A DNA stretch of 64,000 bases from Rhododendron vialii (GCF_030253575.1 NC_080561.1:6399001-6463000); one strand, 5' to 3'. Shown: positions 19,648 to 32,400, numbered from the stretch's first letter. Notes: a model not told the origin generated them from the sequence alone. A program made the numbers and translations.

Positions 19648-21260
19648 GTTTTGGATAAGGTCCTAATATAAGCAGATACTAGTATAACCTGGGCACCTCT
19701 TGTGAAAAATTTTTTTTGAAAAACATGTGCACATGTATTGCGCGCAATGCCTATCCTGCCGCTTTTCTCCGCGTTGGATTAGCCCCATCCTTCCACACGC
19801 CCGCCCCGTGCTGTGCACATACCCTCCAAAAGAAGTGCACACCGTGTTGTGCACATTCTAATCATCCATATTCGGAAATTAATGATCAGGATTGTTAAGA
19901 CCGTTGAACGGTTGAGATTACACCCAATATCGAGCAATCTGAACCATTAATTGTCGAGACGAACTGTCCGGATATACACAATACGGTGTGCACAACACCA
20001 TACCCAATCCCAAAAACATAATCTGAACCGTTTACTATTTAGAGTTAAGAGTTAGACGCGGGCAATAATTCGATGAAAAATCAAGTCAATCGGGCGTCGT
20101 TAGATCACTGAATCAAATCAAATATTCTTGCTATGTATTTTTTAAATTGTATTTGCTGTTAATTTACTGAAGAAAAACGTGATTCGCTTACTGTTTTGCC
20201 GACATTCGACTGACTTACTTTTGTATGCACTAAGGTCTACAAATTGAAAACTTAGGATCATATTTTCGAGTTTGGGACGAGACAGGTACATGTAATGGAG
20301 GCACATCACCCTACTCTGCCTTGGGGCAGAGCAGGCCTCTGTGTAAATTTCTAGACAGTTCTTTTTTCTTGCTTACCCACCCTTTTGATTGGATTGTTCA
20401 TAAGGAGTAATTATAAGTGGTTAGGGCACCACCACATAAACTTAATTTTAGGGTTCATACACTTCTGTTCTGTAGGGTCCTTACCCTTAATTTTGGGCCT
20501 CTCTAGATAATATTAAATAAATACTGGTTTATTCTGTTATGGTCCGCATCTTTACTTCCATAGTTGAATTACAAAAATGTTGTGTTTAGCTTATACAATC
20601 ATGATTTTTTTTTTGGTTCACAATCTACAATATTGGTCCCGTTCCGCTAAGGTTCTTATTTTTAAAGTACTTATTTTTCACTTTACGAGAGAGGTCATTC
20701 TCTCACAATAAATCGCATTTAATGCAAAAATTAAGTACTTATTCCTTAGCGGAATGAGGCCTGAATGAAATGCAGGATCTTTAATGCAATTAGGCAAATT
20801 TATTATTTTATAACCAGTGGATAAGAAAATTGCATAGGAATTCAGAAGAAAGATATCTTTTCTCTTGAAAGAAGATACATGTGAGATTCCCTACTATTTA
20901 ATTAAGTGTGATATTATTTTTATCGTAGTAGATATTATTTAAAATTAATCTAGAACTAAACACAAGTTTATTCCAACGTTATGCGAATCCATTAATAGTG
21001 GGAGTATTTATTTAGTTTGGTCAAACACCAGTTGTCCGCCTGTCTTGTGCATGCGAACTCGTTTCTCCTCATCACCTATTTGAAAATCAAAATACTGGAG
21101 TATTTTTTTTAGTCGGATGTTCGGGTCAATTTGCGTAAACCTTGACTACTTCCGGAACCTTGAATTTAACGATCAGATAAACCCTTCAGTGCCCCCAAGG
21201 TTTGCGATGCTTGGCCTCCGTCGGATTAGAACATGCGATCTCATGAAAGACGATCACTTA
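19648..21260 (+). repeat. Segmental repeat C
   Basis: This is the uninterrupted relative of block B (to about 20300) and of block A (to about 17430). It carries the same landmarks and the small MITE at 20636-20762. Similarity to A fades after the ACCTTGAATTTAACGA word near 21170. No gene was recognised. Confidence 0.75.
20636..20762. repeat. Small MITE family member in block C
   Basis: The ends CCGTTCCGCTAAGGTTC and CCTTAGCGGAATGAGG form good inverted repeats around a TTTACGAGAG...CATTCTCTCACAAT core. This is the same family as 16765-16912 and 26907-27052. Confidence 0.65.
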
Positions 21261-22020
21261 TTATTTTCTCATCTTCACTTAGCCAAATCTCTTGAGATTG
21301 ATATTGATCAAAAGATTATTAATCAAGTCATGATTTTTGGTGATCCCCGATATTAGTGGGCCTCCACGTAGTTGCTGTACCAATTTAGACGATTTTCAAT
21401 AGCAAAAAAACAACCTTTGACCGATTATATGATGGTAACAGGCCGTATAGTGCATCGGAGGGGATGCTGCCGAGCGGCAATATCCCTGTTAAGTGGTGCC
21501 AAATGGCTGATTTGGCTGTTGATCTCAACATAGACGGCTCGACAATCCTGCCAAGCGGTCGATCCGGCTGTCCATTGTGCATCACGTACACACATTGTTT
21601 TTTTTTTCTTTTCTTTTTTCTATCGGCTATCAAGTACATGTTGTTGCCATCCCAATTTCGAAAATTACTACAATCTCCAGTGATAGATGTTGTTGCCATC
21701 CCAATTTCGAAAATCACTATCATCTCTAGTGATAGATTACCAGTGCTGCCATGTGATGCTTCAAGGGCCTCTACTATCACCCATTCATATGAGATCGATA
21801 CACTTAATTCTAGATTCTCGTTTAAATATCTGATGGTATAGGCTTGTGGAGTACCACGTGACGATATAATTCCGAAAGGAAGTAATAATTTTCCACATAT
21901 ATATATATACACACACTCATCCGATTCTGTTACACTGCCGCATATAATGAGTTCATTGAGTTATGTGGAAATCACTTCAACATTGACACATTTACATAAC
22001 TACTAGCACATACACTGACA
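21260..22020. other. Intergenic, with a 49-bp tandem duplication
   Basis: The block TGTTGTTGCCATCCCAATTT with its following CTCCAGTGATAGAT or CTCTAGTGATAGAT part occurs twice, at about 21638-21687 and 21688-21736. A TA microsatellite is at 21896-21912. Overlapping open frames on both strands at 21385-21912 share no recognisable family and look like chance. Confidence 0.4.
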
Positions 22021-22059
22021 ATGCGTGTGGACCCTCCACGCTCTCTACCAGAAGTTTCA

Positions 22060-22255
22060 CCTATTGTTGTTGTTGCCGCCATTCGTTATGTAACTATCCG
22101 CGCCAGCTAACCTGCTAACTATTAGCCTAACCATGTGACTCAAAAGGCTAATCTCAAGTTATACAGTAATTGTTCGCGATCACTTATATCCCACAACAAA
22201 TTCCCTTAACCCACCGATGTGGGACTAAGAGTTGGGGTCTCACACGTTAATCATA
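22060..22255 (-). mobile_element. LTR-retrotransposon terminal-repeat fragment
   Basis: On the minus strand the segment has GTCCCACATCG (22225-22215), then TATAAG about 26 bp on, then TATAACTTGAGATTAGCC. This word order is typical of terminal repeats of plant LTR elements. No internal domains accompany it, so it is a solo or fragmentary terminal repeat. The limits are approximate. Confidence 0.45.
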
Positions 22256-22639
22256 ATCTACTCTATTACTATAAGAGATTTGGGGAGGCGGAGGAGTACT
22301 TACGGGAATGGAACCCTGCCCATGTGCATGAGAGTACAAAGAAGGCATGCACCAACTGCACTCCACTCCACTTGCGAAGTTTCACCTAGCTAATTACTTT
22401 GTTTTAAATTGTTAGTCCACTGCAAAAAGTCGTGTAATTTTAAATATTAAGAGTAAAATACTTTCGTACATAATTTTCTAGATTTTCTCCACCAAAGTAG
22501 AAATCTCACCATTAAGAGCCTGTACCTGAACTTGATTTGTAAATGATGTGGTCGGTTGGAAGTTTTCGTTTTATCATTTGCAATGCAAAAGAGTGAATAA
22601 AAGAGCAACCAACTATAGTAACCTCTTCTGGACGTTCAT

Positions 22640-23085
22640 AGGGTCGGCCCTATCTATTTTGGGGCCCTAGGCCAACTAGCAATATTTGGCCTATTTATTT
22701 TAAAGTTTAATAGAAATATTAGATCACATGATAAAGAATAGTTCAAAAGGTAGAACATAAATATTTAAGTAAATTACGTGTATAAAAGAACATTTTTAGA
22801 ATATTAAAGCTACAAAGCATGAGAAAACAAAATTTGGAATGTGGACATATGATTTATTTGAAATATATCTTTAACAATACCCACGATTAGAATGCATCAT
22901 TCTCATCCTTAGAGCATCCACAGTGGAATAACCAAAACTATAGGATTGCTAAAGTTAACAATGTTTTTTCAAAAAAGTGCTCACAGTGGTATAATCAAAT
23001 TTGACAACATCTTAGCAACTCATCAAATTTTGGCCCTTGAATAATCAAAACTAGCAACCTTTTGCCAATAACCAAAAAACCTTTT

Positions 23086-23123
<38 letters not shown>

Positions 23124-23835
23124 ATGTTTTTAAGAAGAATATTTTAAAAGAAGTTTTTGTGTTTTTTGCAAAACAGTAAAATTGTTTTTCAAAAACTATT
23201 TTTTTTTCAAAAATTGTTATTTAAAAAAAATTGTCTTTTTTTTAGAAACTTTTTCCAAAAAGTGTTTTTTTTTTCAAAATAAAAGTTTTCAAAAAATTAT
23301 TTTGAAATTCTAATAACCTTTTTTTATTAGTTTGAAAACTATTTTAAAAAAAAATTGTTTTATATGGTGACAATTTTTTGATTTTTATAGGTTGAAAAGG
23401 TGACGTGGCAAGTTTTAATTATTCAATTTTGATTATGCCATTGTGAACATCTACATTGCTAACCTTAACAACCTCTTAAATTGATAACCAAAAGATGATG
23501 TGGCAACTTTTGATTATCCACGTTTGATTATTCCACTGTGGATGCTCTTAGGCCGTGAGTTCAAGTTGTGGCAAGCTCACCCCGTAGGTTGTGAGTTCAA
23601 GTTGTGGCAAGCTCAAATGTTTAACAAAAATGATATGCCAATAGATTGGAGTATGTAGGATTCAAACTTGAACCAAAAGTTGCAAAACAAGGCACCTACC
23701 GCTGAACCACGCAATTATATGGCTTGTGAATTTGAATACATAATATATATACACTTTAACGAAAATAGGAGCTCCTTTTTTTGGTTGGATTTTGGGGCCC
23801 CAGGCAATGACCTCTTGGGCCGTGCCCTAGGACTG
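22640..23835. mobile_element. Degenerate hAT-type MITE carrying a nested PIF MITE
   Basis: The left part GGGTCGGCCCTA...GGGGCCCTAGGCC and right part GGGGCCCCAGGC...TTGGGCCGTGCCC are inverted and resemble the GGGCCGGCCC ends of the 17.5-kb element. The right half holds tRNA-like words in reverse (GGATTCAAACTTGAACC and CTACCGCTGAACCACG at about 23650-23715), matching the internal boxes of the 17.5-kb element. The centre is displaced by the element at 22912-23547. Confidence 0.55.
22912..23547. mobile_element. PIF/Harbinger-type MITE, 636 bp
   Basis: The inverted ends GAGCATCCACAGTGGAATAA and its complement (TTATTCCACTGTGGATGCTC region) are flanked by the 3-bp target repeat TTA (22909-22911, 23548-23550). 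These features define Tourist/PIF MITEs. It holds a (CT)n run at 23091-23120 and long A/T homopolymer stretches, and has no coding sequence. Confidence 0.88.
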
Positions 23836-24109
23836 GGCTTGTATGACCACAAGAACTTCAGACCAATGACCGCCCCATGAGAAAGAAATCACAAAGTTTT
23901 TTCTCACCCTACCCTACCAAAGGCACTACTCAAGTTTTTGACCTCATGACCACGCAAACCACTCGAGGGAAAGTTTTGATTTTGTGAACTCTACTTCATA
24001 TAGTTTGACATTTTCATCATGTAGTAAAAAAAGAAGAGAGAATTTAGTATTAAGTTGAATAACAATAAAACATAGTCACTTGCTGAGGAAAAATAAAATA
24101 CTAATAAAC

Positions 24110-24440
24110 TCAACAGCTACTATGATCTCCTTGGGTTGGGTAAGGTTAAATATTAATAGATATAACCTATGCACTTCTTTAAAAAAAGAAAAAAAAAAGA
24201 AAAGTACGTGCATGCACTTGGTAGGGGAAATGGGGTATATTCCATGGCAATGCGTATTCTAACGCGAAACATGCACCGTGTTAGCCACATCACCGGAAAA
24301 CGTGCTGTTTGGAAAAAAATAAAAATAAAAATTTATGTCTTCATCTAATTAATTTCTTATGAAAACATGACCTTTGGTGACTACGAAAGGCCGCTTAATT
24401 TATCTCTACGTTTGGATTAGTCCCAAACCCTAGCTTCCAT
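24110..24440 (+). repeat. Diverged fourth copy (D) of the segmental repeat
   Basis: The landmarks CCTTGGGTTGGGTAAGG, ATATAACCTATGCAC, CATGGCAATGCGTATTCT and TATGAAAACATGACCTTTGG appear in the same order as in block A (15170-15320). This suggests an older member of the same tandem family. Nothing coding was seen. Confidence 0.55.
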
Positions 24441-24479
24441 GTACTTTCCGTTCTTTTGATCGGAAGCAACTGGGGGTTG

Positions 24480-24820
24480 GTGTTGTCCAGCATCGTGCTG
24501 TCCCGGGCGAGCGGGGTATGTTCCGAGCTCTTTCAGATGATTGAAAACATTTACTTGCAGAGCTTGTCGATTAGAACAACGATGCATAATTTTGTTCCAA
24601 TCGGATATTATTAATTAAGTGCTTAATCAAAATATTTTTATCTTGAAAAAAATGGATCCGAAACACTATATCAAATCCACGGGAACCCATTATTGCCAAG
24701 TTATATGTGTTTCGATCAGGTACTTAATGATATCTGATTGCGCTAGGTTTTCGCATAGTTGTTCTACTCGACGAGCTCTACGAAGTAAAAGATTTTGATA
24801 ATTGGAGCGAGATCGGAGCA
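24480..24820. repeat. Imperfect foldback next to the GC-rich foldback
   Basis: The arms are related: AGCTTGTCGA...TAAGTGCTTAATC on the left and GTACTTAATGATATC...CTCGACGAGCT on the right, inverted around about 24650. The words (GAGCTCGTCGAG, TAAGTGC, AAGTTATATGTGTT) are the same as in the neighbouring foldback, so the two are diverged relatives in tandem. Confidence 0.5.
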
Positions 24821-24849
24821 GACTCAGTTCGATTGGAAGAGCCTTTTTT

Positions 24850-25292
24850 AACGACTGGGAGAAGCTGCTGTGCAGCTTCGTGCTGCACAGCATGCTGCGC
24901 ACCCGCCGGCGAGGCCTTGCCGGCATCGGTCCGGCGATCGGAGACGTTCACCGCGTAGAGCTCGTCGAGTTCTTCGTGCGTGCCAAGAATTAGCTCAATC
25001 AAATATCGATAAGTGCCTCATCCGAACACATATAACTTGAAAAAATAGATTCAGTGATTTTGATCCAGTGTTTTGTATCCATTAGGATTTATTTTTTTTC
25101 AAGTTATATGTATTCCGATGAGGCACTTAACAAAATTTGATCAAGCTGATTTTTGGCACACACGTAGAACTCGACGAGCTCTACGCGGTGAACGTCTCTG
25201 ATCGCCGGGCCAATGCCGGCTAGGCTCGCCGGCGGGTGCGCAGCAAGCTGTGCAGCACGAAGCTGCATAGCTGCTTCCCCCGGTCCCTTTTT
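24850..25292. repeat. GC-rich long foldback with about 195-bp arms
   Basis: The left arm 24850-25045 and right arm 25088-25292 are inverted copies. Shared words include GCAGCTTCGTGCTGCACAGC, TGCGCACCCGCCGGCGAG, GACGTTCACCGCGTAGAGCT and AAGTGCCTCATC. The arms are separated by a loop of about 45 bp. It is much richer in G+C than its surroundings. A transcript would fold into a long, nearly perfect hairpin. An open frame on either arm is a by-product of the lack of stops in G+C-rich DNA. Confidence 0.8.
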
Positions 25293-25564
25293 TAATTAGC
25301 AGGCGTGATTAAGAATGTGGACGCATTAATAGTACATAGAGATTAAGAATGTGGATGCAGGACGCTTTATGTTCACATACATTTCCATGGGCTCATAAAG
25401 TTAAGAACAAGGGGCATATGCCTTCCAAGGTCCTTTTTGTCATTTTTTGGCCGGAGAATAGAGGAATATGCTTTCAAGTTCAAATCCGGCAGGGCATATC
25501 CTAAATCTAGTCGGTTCCTTCCATCAGCATTTGAAAGTTGGCATAAAACTGGGGGCTAGACTTA

Positions 25565-25850
25565 AGGGGTGTTTTCGGTAGTGAAAAGTTTGTAAATTTT
25601 TATTTGTGGTTGAGAAGTTATTAGGTATTTTCAGTAGTGAATAAGTTGTATGTCAAGTTGTTTTCGGTAGTGAATAAGTTGTTGATAGGTTTGTGGGTAA
25701 AGAATGTGGAGTTATTGTAGTAAAATGCTAAAACTTTTATGTTAGTAAAAACGAGATGGTAAAATGCTGAAACTTTTTTGTTAGTAAACACGAGACGGTA
25801 AAATGTGTTGAGTTTTTAGTGTTTTTTTTGTTAGTGGAAACGGGGCCCAA
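25565..25850. mobile_element. Probable MITE (GGGGTGTTTTCGGTAGTG / GTTAGTGGAAACGGGGCCC)
   Basis: The edges carry GGTGTTTTCGGTAGTGAA and a loosely complementary TTTTTTGTTAGTGGAAACGG. The inside is built from short direct repeats of TTTCGGTAGTGAATAAGTTG and GGTAAAATGCTAAAAC. It is non-coding. It could be a hAT- or MULE-derived miniature; the ends are not precise. Confidence 0.35.
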
Positions 25851-26900
25851 GTCACATAATTCACGTGCTTGAGCGGGTGCGTCTTCGAAACACATGTCAA
25901 CCTACCAAAATTTGCATAGCAAGAATTGACAACATGGACGCAATTTGAGGATCTAGAGCGAGAGCGTAGGATATTTAGAAAGATTATGTGGCTATGGCCT
26001 GAACTCGTGACATACTACGTACCTCGTTTGGATTATTCAAGCCTACCTTGTCCAAAATAAATTATGAATGAGTCAAGCTAGCTCGAAAGTACTCGAACGA
26101 GCTTGGAGTGCATACACAAGCTTGGAGGTCGATAACAAAGGGGGACCTACAAGTTTGGCTCGAGCTAGTTTAGTTGAATATCTTCGAGCTAGCTAAGTTA
26201 CATTGTTCATGAACATCGATCTTCGTCCTTTGGCAGGTCTAGACGATGTGAAGATATGAAGTTAATGTTTTGGATAAATGACTGTTGACTATCATGAATT
26301 ATTTTCCTCCTCTATCCTCCCATATATACATATCTCTAGGAAAACAGAAGAATTATTCAATGTCTCTGGGGTACTGTTACGGGATGTCCTAGACCCCTTT
26401 TCCAACATACATGCATTGTGGTAAGGTCTAAGATATATAGTGTACACACTCCGGAGGAATCGGGGCACCACATGGCGCCCCAAGAACACTGAATAATCAC
26501 TTAGGAACGGAAAAACATGCATTTTCTAGTGACACATGTATTTGAGCTCTAGATATCAACTTGCTTTAAGGGTACATTTTACCACAACCCTTTACTTACA
26601 TATGCATTTACAATGTGTGTGGGTCTCCTCGCCCTCTATCAGAAGTTTCAGCTAGCTAGCTACTTTCTCCATATCAAAATATTGTTAGTCCACTGCGAAA
26701 GTAACCTCCTCTGGCCAGGCGGCCTCATTAGGAAGCAATCACGTACCCATAGTTTTTTATTGGCATACCTAGGGCTTGTGGATCAGCATCCAACTTCGTA
26801 GGGAGAAAGATTCGAATGGGCTTCGACGGAACTACTCGGTTTCATCAGCATTAATTGTTTACTCACAGTATTGTACTACTGGTTTGAGTCAGGACACTAA
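25850..26900. other. Intergenic, no gene recognised
   Basis: The region has a GCTCGAA/GCTTGGAG-rich segment (26060-26200) that recurs in weaker form at about 27140-27240. A block at 26600-26700 matches 22030-22060 and 22380-22440 (GAAGTTTCACCTAGCTA, TTAGTCCACTGC), showing another dispersed duplication. No coding or RNA feature was found. Confidence 0.3.
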
Positions 26901-26906
26901 CATCCG

Positions 26907-27052
26907 GATCCGTTCCGTTAAAGTTCTTATTTTTTAAGTTCTTATTTTCCATTTTACGAGATGTACATATCATTCTCTTATAATACATCATCTTGAATTC
27001 AAAAAATAAGTACTTATTTTCAAGTACCTATTTCCATTAGCGTAACAGAATT
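26907..27052. repeat. Small MITE family member
   Basis: The inverted ends are CCGTTCCGTTAAAGTTC and ATTAGCGTAACAGAAT, with TTTACGAGATG...CATTCTCTTATAAT inside. It belongs to the same family as 16765-16912 and 20636-20762. Confidence 0.6.
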
Positions 27053-27889
27053 ATTCGTTTGAAAGTCGGCATAAAAAGTGAGGTCTAAAATCGTGACATA
27101 CTAATTCACTTGAAATATTATTCGAGATTAGCTTGTTCAAAACATATTATGAATGAGTCAAGACCGAAGTACTCGAGCTTAGAATATACTCAAGCTTGGA
27201 GGTCGATAACTAAGAGGGGCAAGCAGGTTTGCCTCAAGCTAATTAATTGAAACATCTTCCTCTATTTAAATACTAGTGCGTTGACAATCATGAATTATTT
27301 TCCTCCTCTATTTTCACATACATATCTTGGAAAACAATAACGCTACGCCTACTGACTCCCAAGTTGGTGAACTCCCACCGAATTATATACGACGTTGTTT
27401 TGGATCGGTTTTTTGGGTGGTTAAACATTTGGTTTTATGGTTCTCTTGGGGCTCTTCAACAAGAGTCCTAGAGTTAAAAATTAATTATGATCCTTTAGAA
27501 TTAAATGATCAGACAAATAAAATCTTTATACCAATTCAAACGGATTTGGAACAGTTAATTTTTTTCATTTGGTTTTATGGTTCTAAGGGACAAAAGGGCC
27601 CCACCCATACACTTTGTTTTGTGTCCTGCCTATTTAATTTTATGTTTAGCTGAACCAAAATGTGTGGTGAAAAAGGGATCTGGAAACACTAAATAATCAC
27701 TATTATATATTCAATCAATAATGCGTTATCTAGTGAAACATGCATTCGAGTCTAGATGACAATTACGAAAGTATGTTGATGGATCAAGTTTGATACTTTG
27801 ATACCATGCATTAAACTTCCTTTGGTTTCTAAATACACACGTTAAAATGACCGATCGACTATTATAAGAGATGAACAGTTTCGATAATC

Positions 27890-29120
27890 TCAAACAGATG
27901 CTGGTTTATTCTATCATGATCCGCATCTGTACTACTTCTTTGATTGAATTATTTATTCAAAACACCCCTTAATCTAACTTTTGTATTTAACTTGTACTGT
28001 TAAATGTCGGATGAAAAGACAGATAAAAAAATTGCTTGAATGAAATGTACCTTAGTAGTATTATTTTCCATAGATTACTGGATAAGAAAATTGCAGAGGC
28101 ATTCAGAAGATAGATTTACTAATATTTCTTCCCTTGCAAGAATATGCTTTCTTTCATCCATCCCAAATTCCTCCTCCCCTACAAGAATATGCTTTCTTCC
28201 ATCCATCCCAAATTGCTCTACCCCTACAAAAGGTTCTGCAATTTTTAAATAAACAATAAAGCGCTTCCGTTCATATTTCTTTGAATTTCCTTGCACCAAA
28301 TTAAAGTTGTACATAATTTCTTCAATTTGGCGTAAAAAAGTTTTAAATATTATAAACGAAATTATTTTTATTTTTAATATCAAATTGCACGACTTTTCCC
28401 AGAAGTCCAGCAACTTGGGACTGGGGGAGTATATGTGAGGGGAAGTGTTACAATACACACCCCTTATTTGGGTGTGTATCATATGCACTTTCATTGAAAC
28501 ACACTAAAATGTTATGATTCCCAAAATGTTATGAATCTATTGCTAAAAAGTTATGAATCATATTGATAAAAAGTTATGAATTTTTAGTATAAAAGTTACG
28601 ATACGAAATAAAATGTTATGAATGACTGGTCCTATAAGTAATTTTTTATGAGGTGGCATAATATAAACCATACAATAGGTGCATATGGTATACACCTTAA
28701 AGGGGTGTGTATTGAAGACTTTCCCATATGTGTGAAAGTCCCTATTGAGAAATTTTTTTTTACGAAGGCTCCGTAAATAAGGTTTTATCGAGGTGTACAA
28801 TCTCGTCCATCTAAAAGTGTTTTAGGCAGTTCGGATTTTAAATAAACTATTTGTGTGAATAGTTTAAATAGTTAAACGTGAATAGTTTATTTAAAATTCG
28901 GACCGTCGATTATCGAGACGAACGGTGAAATAGAGCGGCATGGAAATCTCTATTATAGAGCGTCAGTGAAAAAGGGAACCTCGTCCCTATTATTTATGTG
29001 TGAGATTATTTTTTTGGCAGTTGATCTGGTCAAAGTCAAAGCCAGTTTTGACCCTGTGTTGATTAGCTTGGTGGCCACGTGTACATGCGAACCCGTTTCT
29101 CCTCGTCACATATTTGGATA
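27890..29120 (+). repeat. Degenerate fifth copy of the segmental repeat with inserts
   Basis: The words GGTTTATTCTATCATGATCCGCATCT, ATAAGAAAATTGCAGAGGCATTCAGAAG (27900-28115) and later GTGTGAGATTATTTT, GCGAACCCGTTTCTCCTCGTCACATATTTGGATATC (28995-29115) are those of block A (16510-17270) in order. They are separated by insertions, including a 46-bp tandem duplication (28134-28226) and a hairpin at 28780-28935. Confidence 0.5.
28780..28935. repeat. Small foldback
   Basis: CGGATTTTAAATAAACTATT is followed about 30 bp later by its complement AATAGTTTATTTAAAATTCGG. They are flanked by the GTCCATCTAAAAGTGTTTT and GACCGTCGATT words found also in the 31.9-kb and 52.4-kb foldbacks. It is non-coding. 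Confidence 0.5.
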
Positions 29121-29399
29121 TCCAAATCTCCTAATTAAGCCATTTTCTTTCGGTAATTCCCAAGATTCTTTTTTCCCAATACCGTATATATCAACGTGGA
29201 TTAGCGGAGAATTAATGTGTTAACAATCAAAGAGGATTTAATGTCTTTCTATGGACTCAAATCCCAAATCTTCCATTTGCAAAGCAAGAGGCTAGGTATA
29301 ATCAGATGGGCTAAAAGTAACTAGATGGGCTAAAAGCCATTCTCGTAGTTTGTTGTGTATGTGTGTTCATGTAAGAAACCTACCTTATATATCCTAATT

Positions 29400-29490
29400 T
29401 AAGGGGTAGAGAATAAAATCCTTTGGTGAGACTCGAACCCAAAACTTGGTCTTGCCGAATGAAGTACCTGACCACTGGCACTATCCTTTG
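29400..29490 (-). repeat. tRNA-derived (SINE-like) fragment
   Basis: On the minus strand, TGCCAGTGGTCAGGTAC (box A-like) and GGGTTCGAGTCTCACC (box B-like) are spaced as in a tRNA gene. However, the stems do not close into a cloverleaf that I can support. It is a likely SINE head or tRNA relic. Confidence 0.4.
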
Positions 29491-29499
29491 TTCTTGGCC

Positions 29500-32400
29500 C
29501 TCGATCCATGTAGTTGTTCTACTTCTTCTTCTTCTTTTTTTAAACTAGATGTAGTTGTTCTACTAATGTAGCCAATTTTCAAGACAAAATTGTTAAAGCA
29601 TCTAATTCAAGATTAATTGGCCGGCGATGAGTGAATAGTTTGACGATGAGTGGAGAGGTCTCAAATGGTATTAAGTGATCACTTATTCTATTCTCAAACA
29701 ATATAAGACTACATTTTCTTAACATAAACCGTTGACTGAATAAATGATTTTTCTGATAATCGGGTGCGCGTCAACTTAAGCGCATGCATCTCAATTAATT
29801 AATTCCCAAATTGTGAAGTTAAGTAATGACTGGTGAAATCTCTAATGGCCCCCAGATTAAAAACATTTCATTGACTAACTAATCATACCAGGTATTGTCA
29901 CAATGTTGTCATTTGAGGATCATCACTGCAACGACTGCCTTGTAAAAACATGTTTTTTTTGGGGACTTTTAAAAATATGTTTTAAACAAAATGAACGGCT
30001 CCGATCATTTGCTAAAACTCTAAAAACAAAAGGTGTTATTTTAGGTGTCATTTTAACCGCCCATATATATAGATTAAATTTCTGAAAGTATATATCGACA
30101 AGAAAAAGAAAATGAAAGATGACATCATCATCATCAAATTTATCAAGTTGCAACTCCTTCATTTGTGACCATTGCATGTCACTCAATATAGTCCAAACAT
30201 GCCCTTTCTTAACAAGCAAAAGAGCTTTTCAAAAAAAAAACAAACAAGCAAAAGAGAGAAAAAAGAAACTTTCAAGCGCAAGATAATGTAAACCAAAAAC
30301 CATGTACGAGAGCATAAAAGTATCACTCTTTTTGCATTTTCAGCGATAAAAGTAGTAATTACGCTAGCATAATGAACTTGTTATTTTTGCCCAGTATAAC
30401 ACGCATAAAAATTTGTAGGCTCCGATCCTATGCTCGGAAAAAAAAAAATCGTGGCTCAAGACGCAAGCTTTCCTCGCCTTCCGTGAAAGACTAGTCTGTT
30501 TTTATGTTTCACCGCCTCATAAACATAACCAAACAAGTCACTCTCTCACATCTGTCACTCACATTTTTCTCATGAACTTTTTTTTGGGTACTCGTCACCA
30601 TGCACATGAAAAAGTCACGGCCAAGCCACTAAAAGATCATATCTTCACCTGATCACCTCGTCTAAGTAACCACTTTTTGCCGGTTTCTTGTCGGTTTTTG
30701 TTGGGATTTCGTTCGTTGATTTTGGGATTCGGTTGTCAGAATGCTGGCTGATGATCAAAGGAATCGAATCGCCATAGTGCGTTGTGGGGCTTTGGAGTGA
30801 AAAGCTTGAGAATTTTGGCCTCATAGTTATTGTCTCTGGTTTGGAATTGATAACCCTCTTTGATTTATGCTTATTTCATATGAATAAAATCTCCTACCAT
30901 TTTGGCAAAATAAAAATAAAAATAAAAATAAAGCAACCACTTTTTTTTAGTGCATGTTGGTTTATGGGACATGAGCGTCAAATGTAGTATATCTATCAAA
31001 TGGAGTTAGATCCCGTTTCCAGAAACGGGAATAAGTACTTTTTTTTTTTGAACAGAATAAGTACTTATTTTTTAAAAATACAATTTCAAGCTCAAAAAAT
31101 CATGTGTTTTACGCAAATAATTTTTCTAGCAATATAGATCTTATTTGATATATCTCATCTCGAGATTTTTTAAATTTGAAAATGTAAAATAAACAGCTTA
31201 TTTTTTAAAAGGGTTTTTGGAACAGGGCCTTAAAATATTTGATGTTGGATTTAAATTCTCGAATGTATGGTGGCGGATGCAAGATTCTTGATGTGCGGGA
31301 CCGAATCACATATATTTATAAATTAATAACAAAATAGCATCATCATATAACAATACAATTTTGAAAGAACATTTCTTAATAATTTTTACAAACAAAACCC
31401 ACAATATAAAAAAAATATTGTAATAATTGAAAATTTTGCGGGGACCCGAACCCCGCGTGCACACTCAACCCGCCCCCGCGGATATATAATGTAGTACAAC
31501 TTTTGTAGCACTTCCAGGGAGTACCACTTTTGTACTATGGATGTTTCGGAGGATGTACTTCAATTCTACTGCTTTTTTCGTCCCATTTTCATCATTTGTT
31601 ATTCTGTTTGTCTTTTTTATGTTTTTTGTCTATATATTTTAGTCCGAATTTTGAAAAATATATAATATGAATCTTGTTTGATAGATCTCGATTAGCTTTA
31701 TAATACAAAGTTTTCAAAATTATGACAAACATTAAAGATTGAAAAATATAAACAATTAAAAAATAGCACGCAATTCAAAAATGAATAATGAAAATGGGAC
31801 AGAGGGAATATGACTTTTAAAAGAATGATTTTTTCTAAAATGACTACTCATAATTAAAATTTTTTTTTTCTGTTATCCGAATAGTTTTTCTTTTGGAGAA
31901 AGAAATTCGCATTTATCCACTTCATTTTCTATCCATTTTACCCTTATTTTTAGGTATGACATGAGGAGAAATACTTATTTATGGACCAATCGCAACCGTT
32001 CAAAAGTGTTCTGGACGGTCTGAATTTTAATGAAACTTTTAGGGAAAAAGTTTCATACTTCCCCGGAAAAGTTTCATTAATATCCCGACCGTCCAAAACA
32101 TTTTTGAATGGTCATGATTGAGTCCGGAAATAAGATTTTCTCAGGAGGTGAGATCCCAAATGAGAATACTTGCGGAAAAAGTAAAGGAAATTCAAGATGA
32201 CTTGTCAATCATACAAGTTTACAAGAGGATCCATCAAAAGAGAAGCCCTCGTTGTTCCAGGAGGGGCATAGTTGTATTTTAGCACAAACTTATCGAGATC
32301 GTGGGCCCCACAATGACTAGGCAGAGGAGAAGACGGTGGCGGATTCACGGTCAACGTGGAAATCAAGTTAATTAGGGAAATAAATCATTGATAATTAATT

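Noticed and set aside
22215-22225. Reverse-strand snRNA promoter
   Set aside because: The USE word is perfect, but no U-snRNA follows and the context is an LTR-like terminal repeat.
24690-25002. Three overlapping frames in the GC-rich foldback
   Set aside because: Arm sequence without stops; no protein family resemblance.
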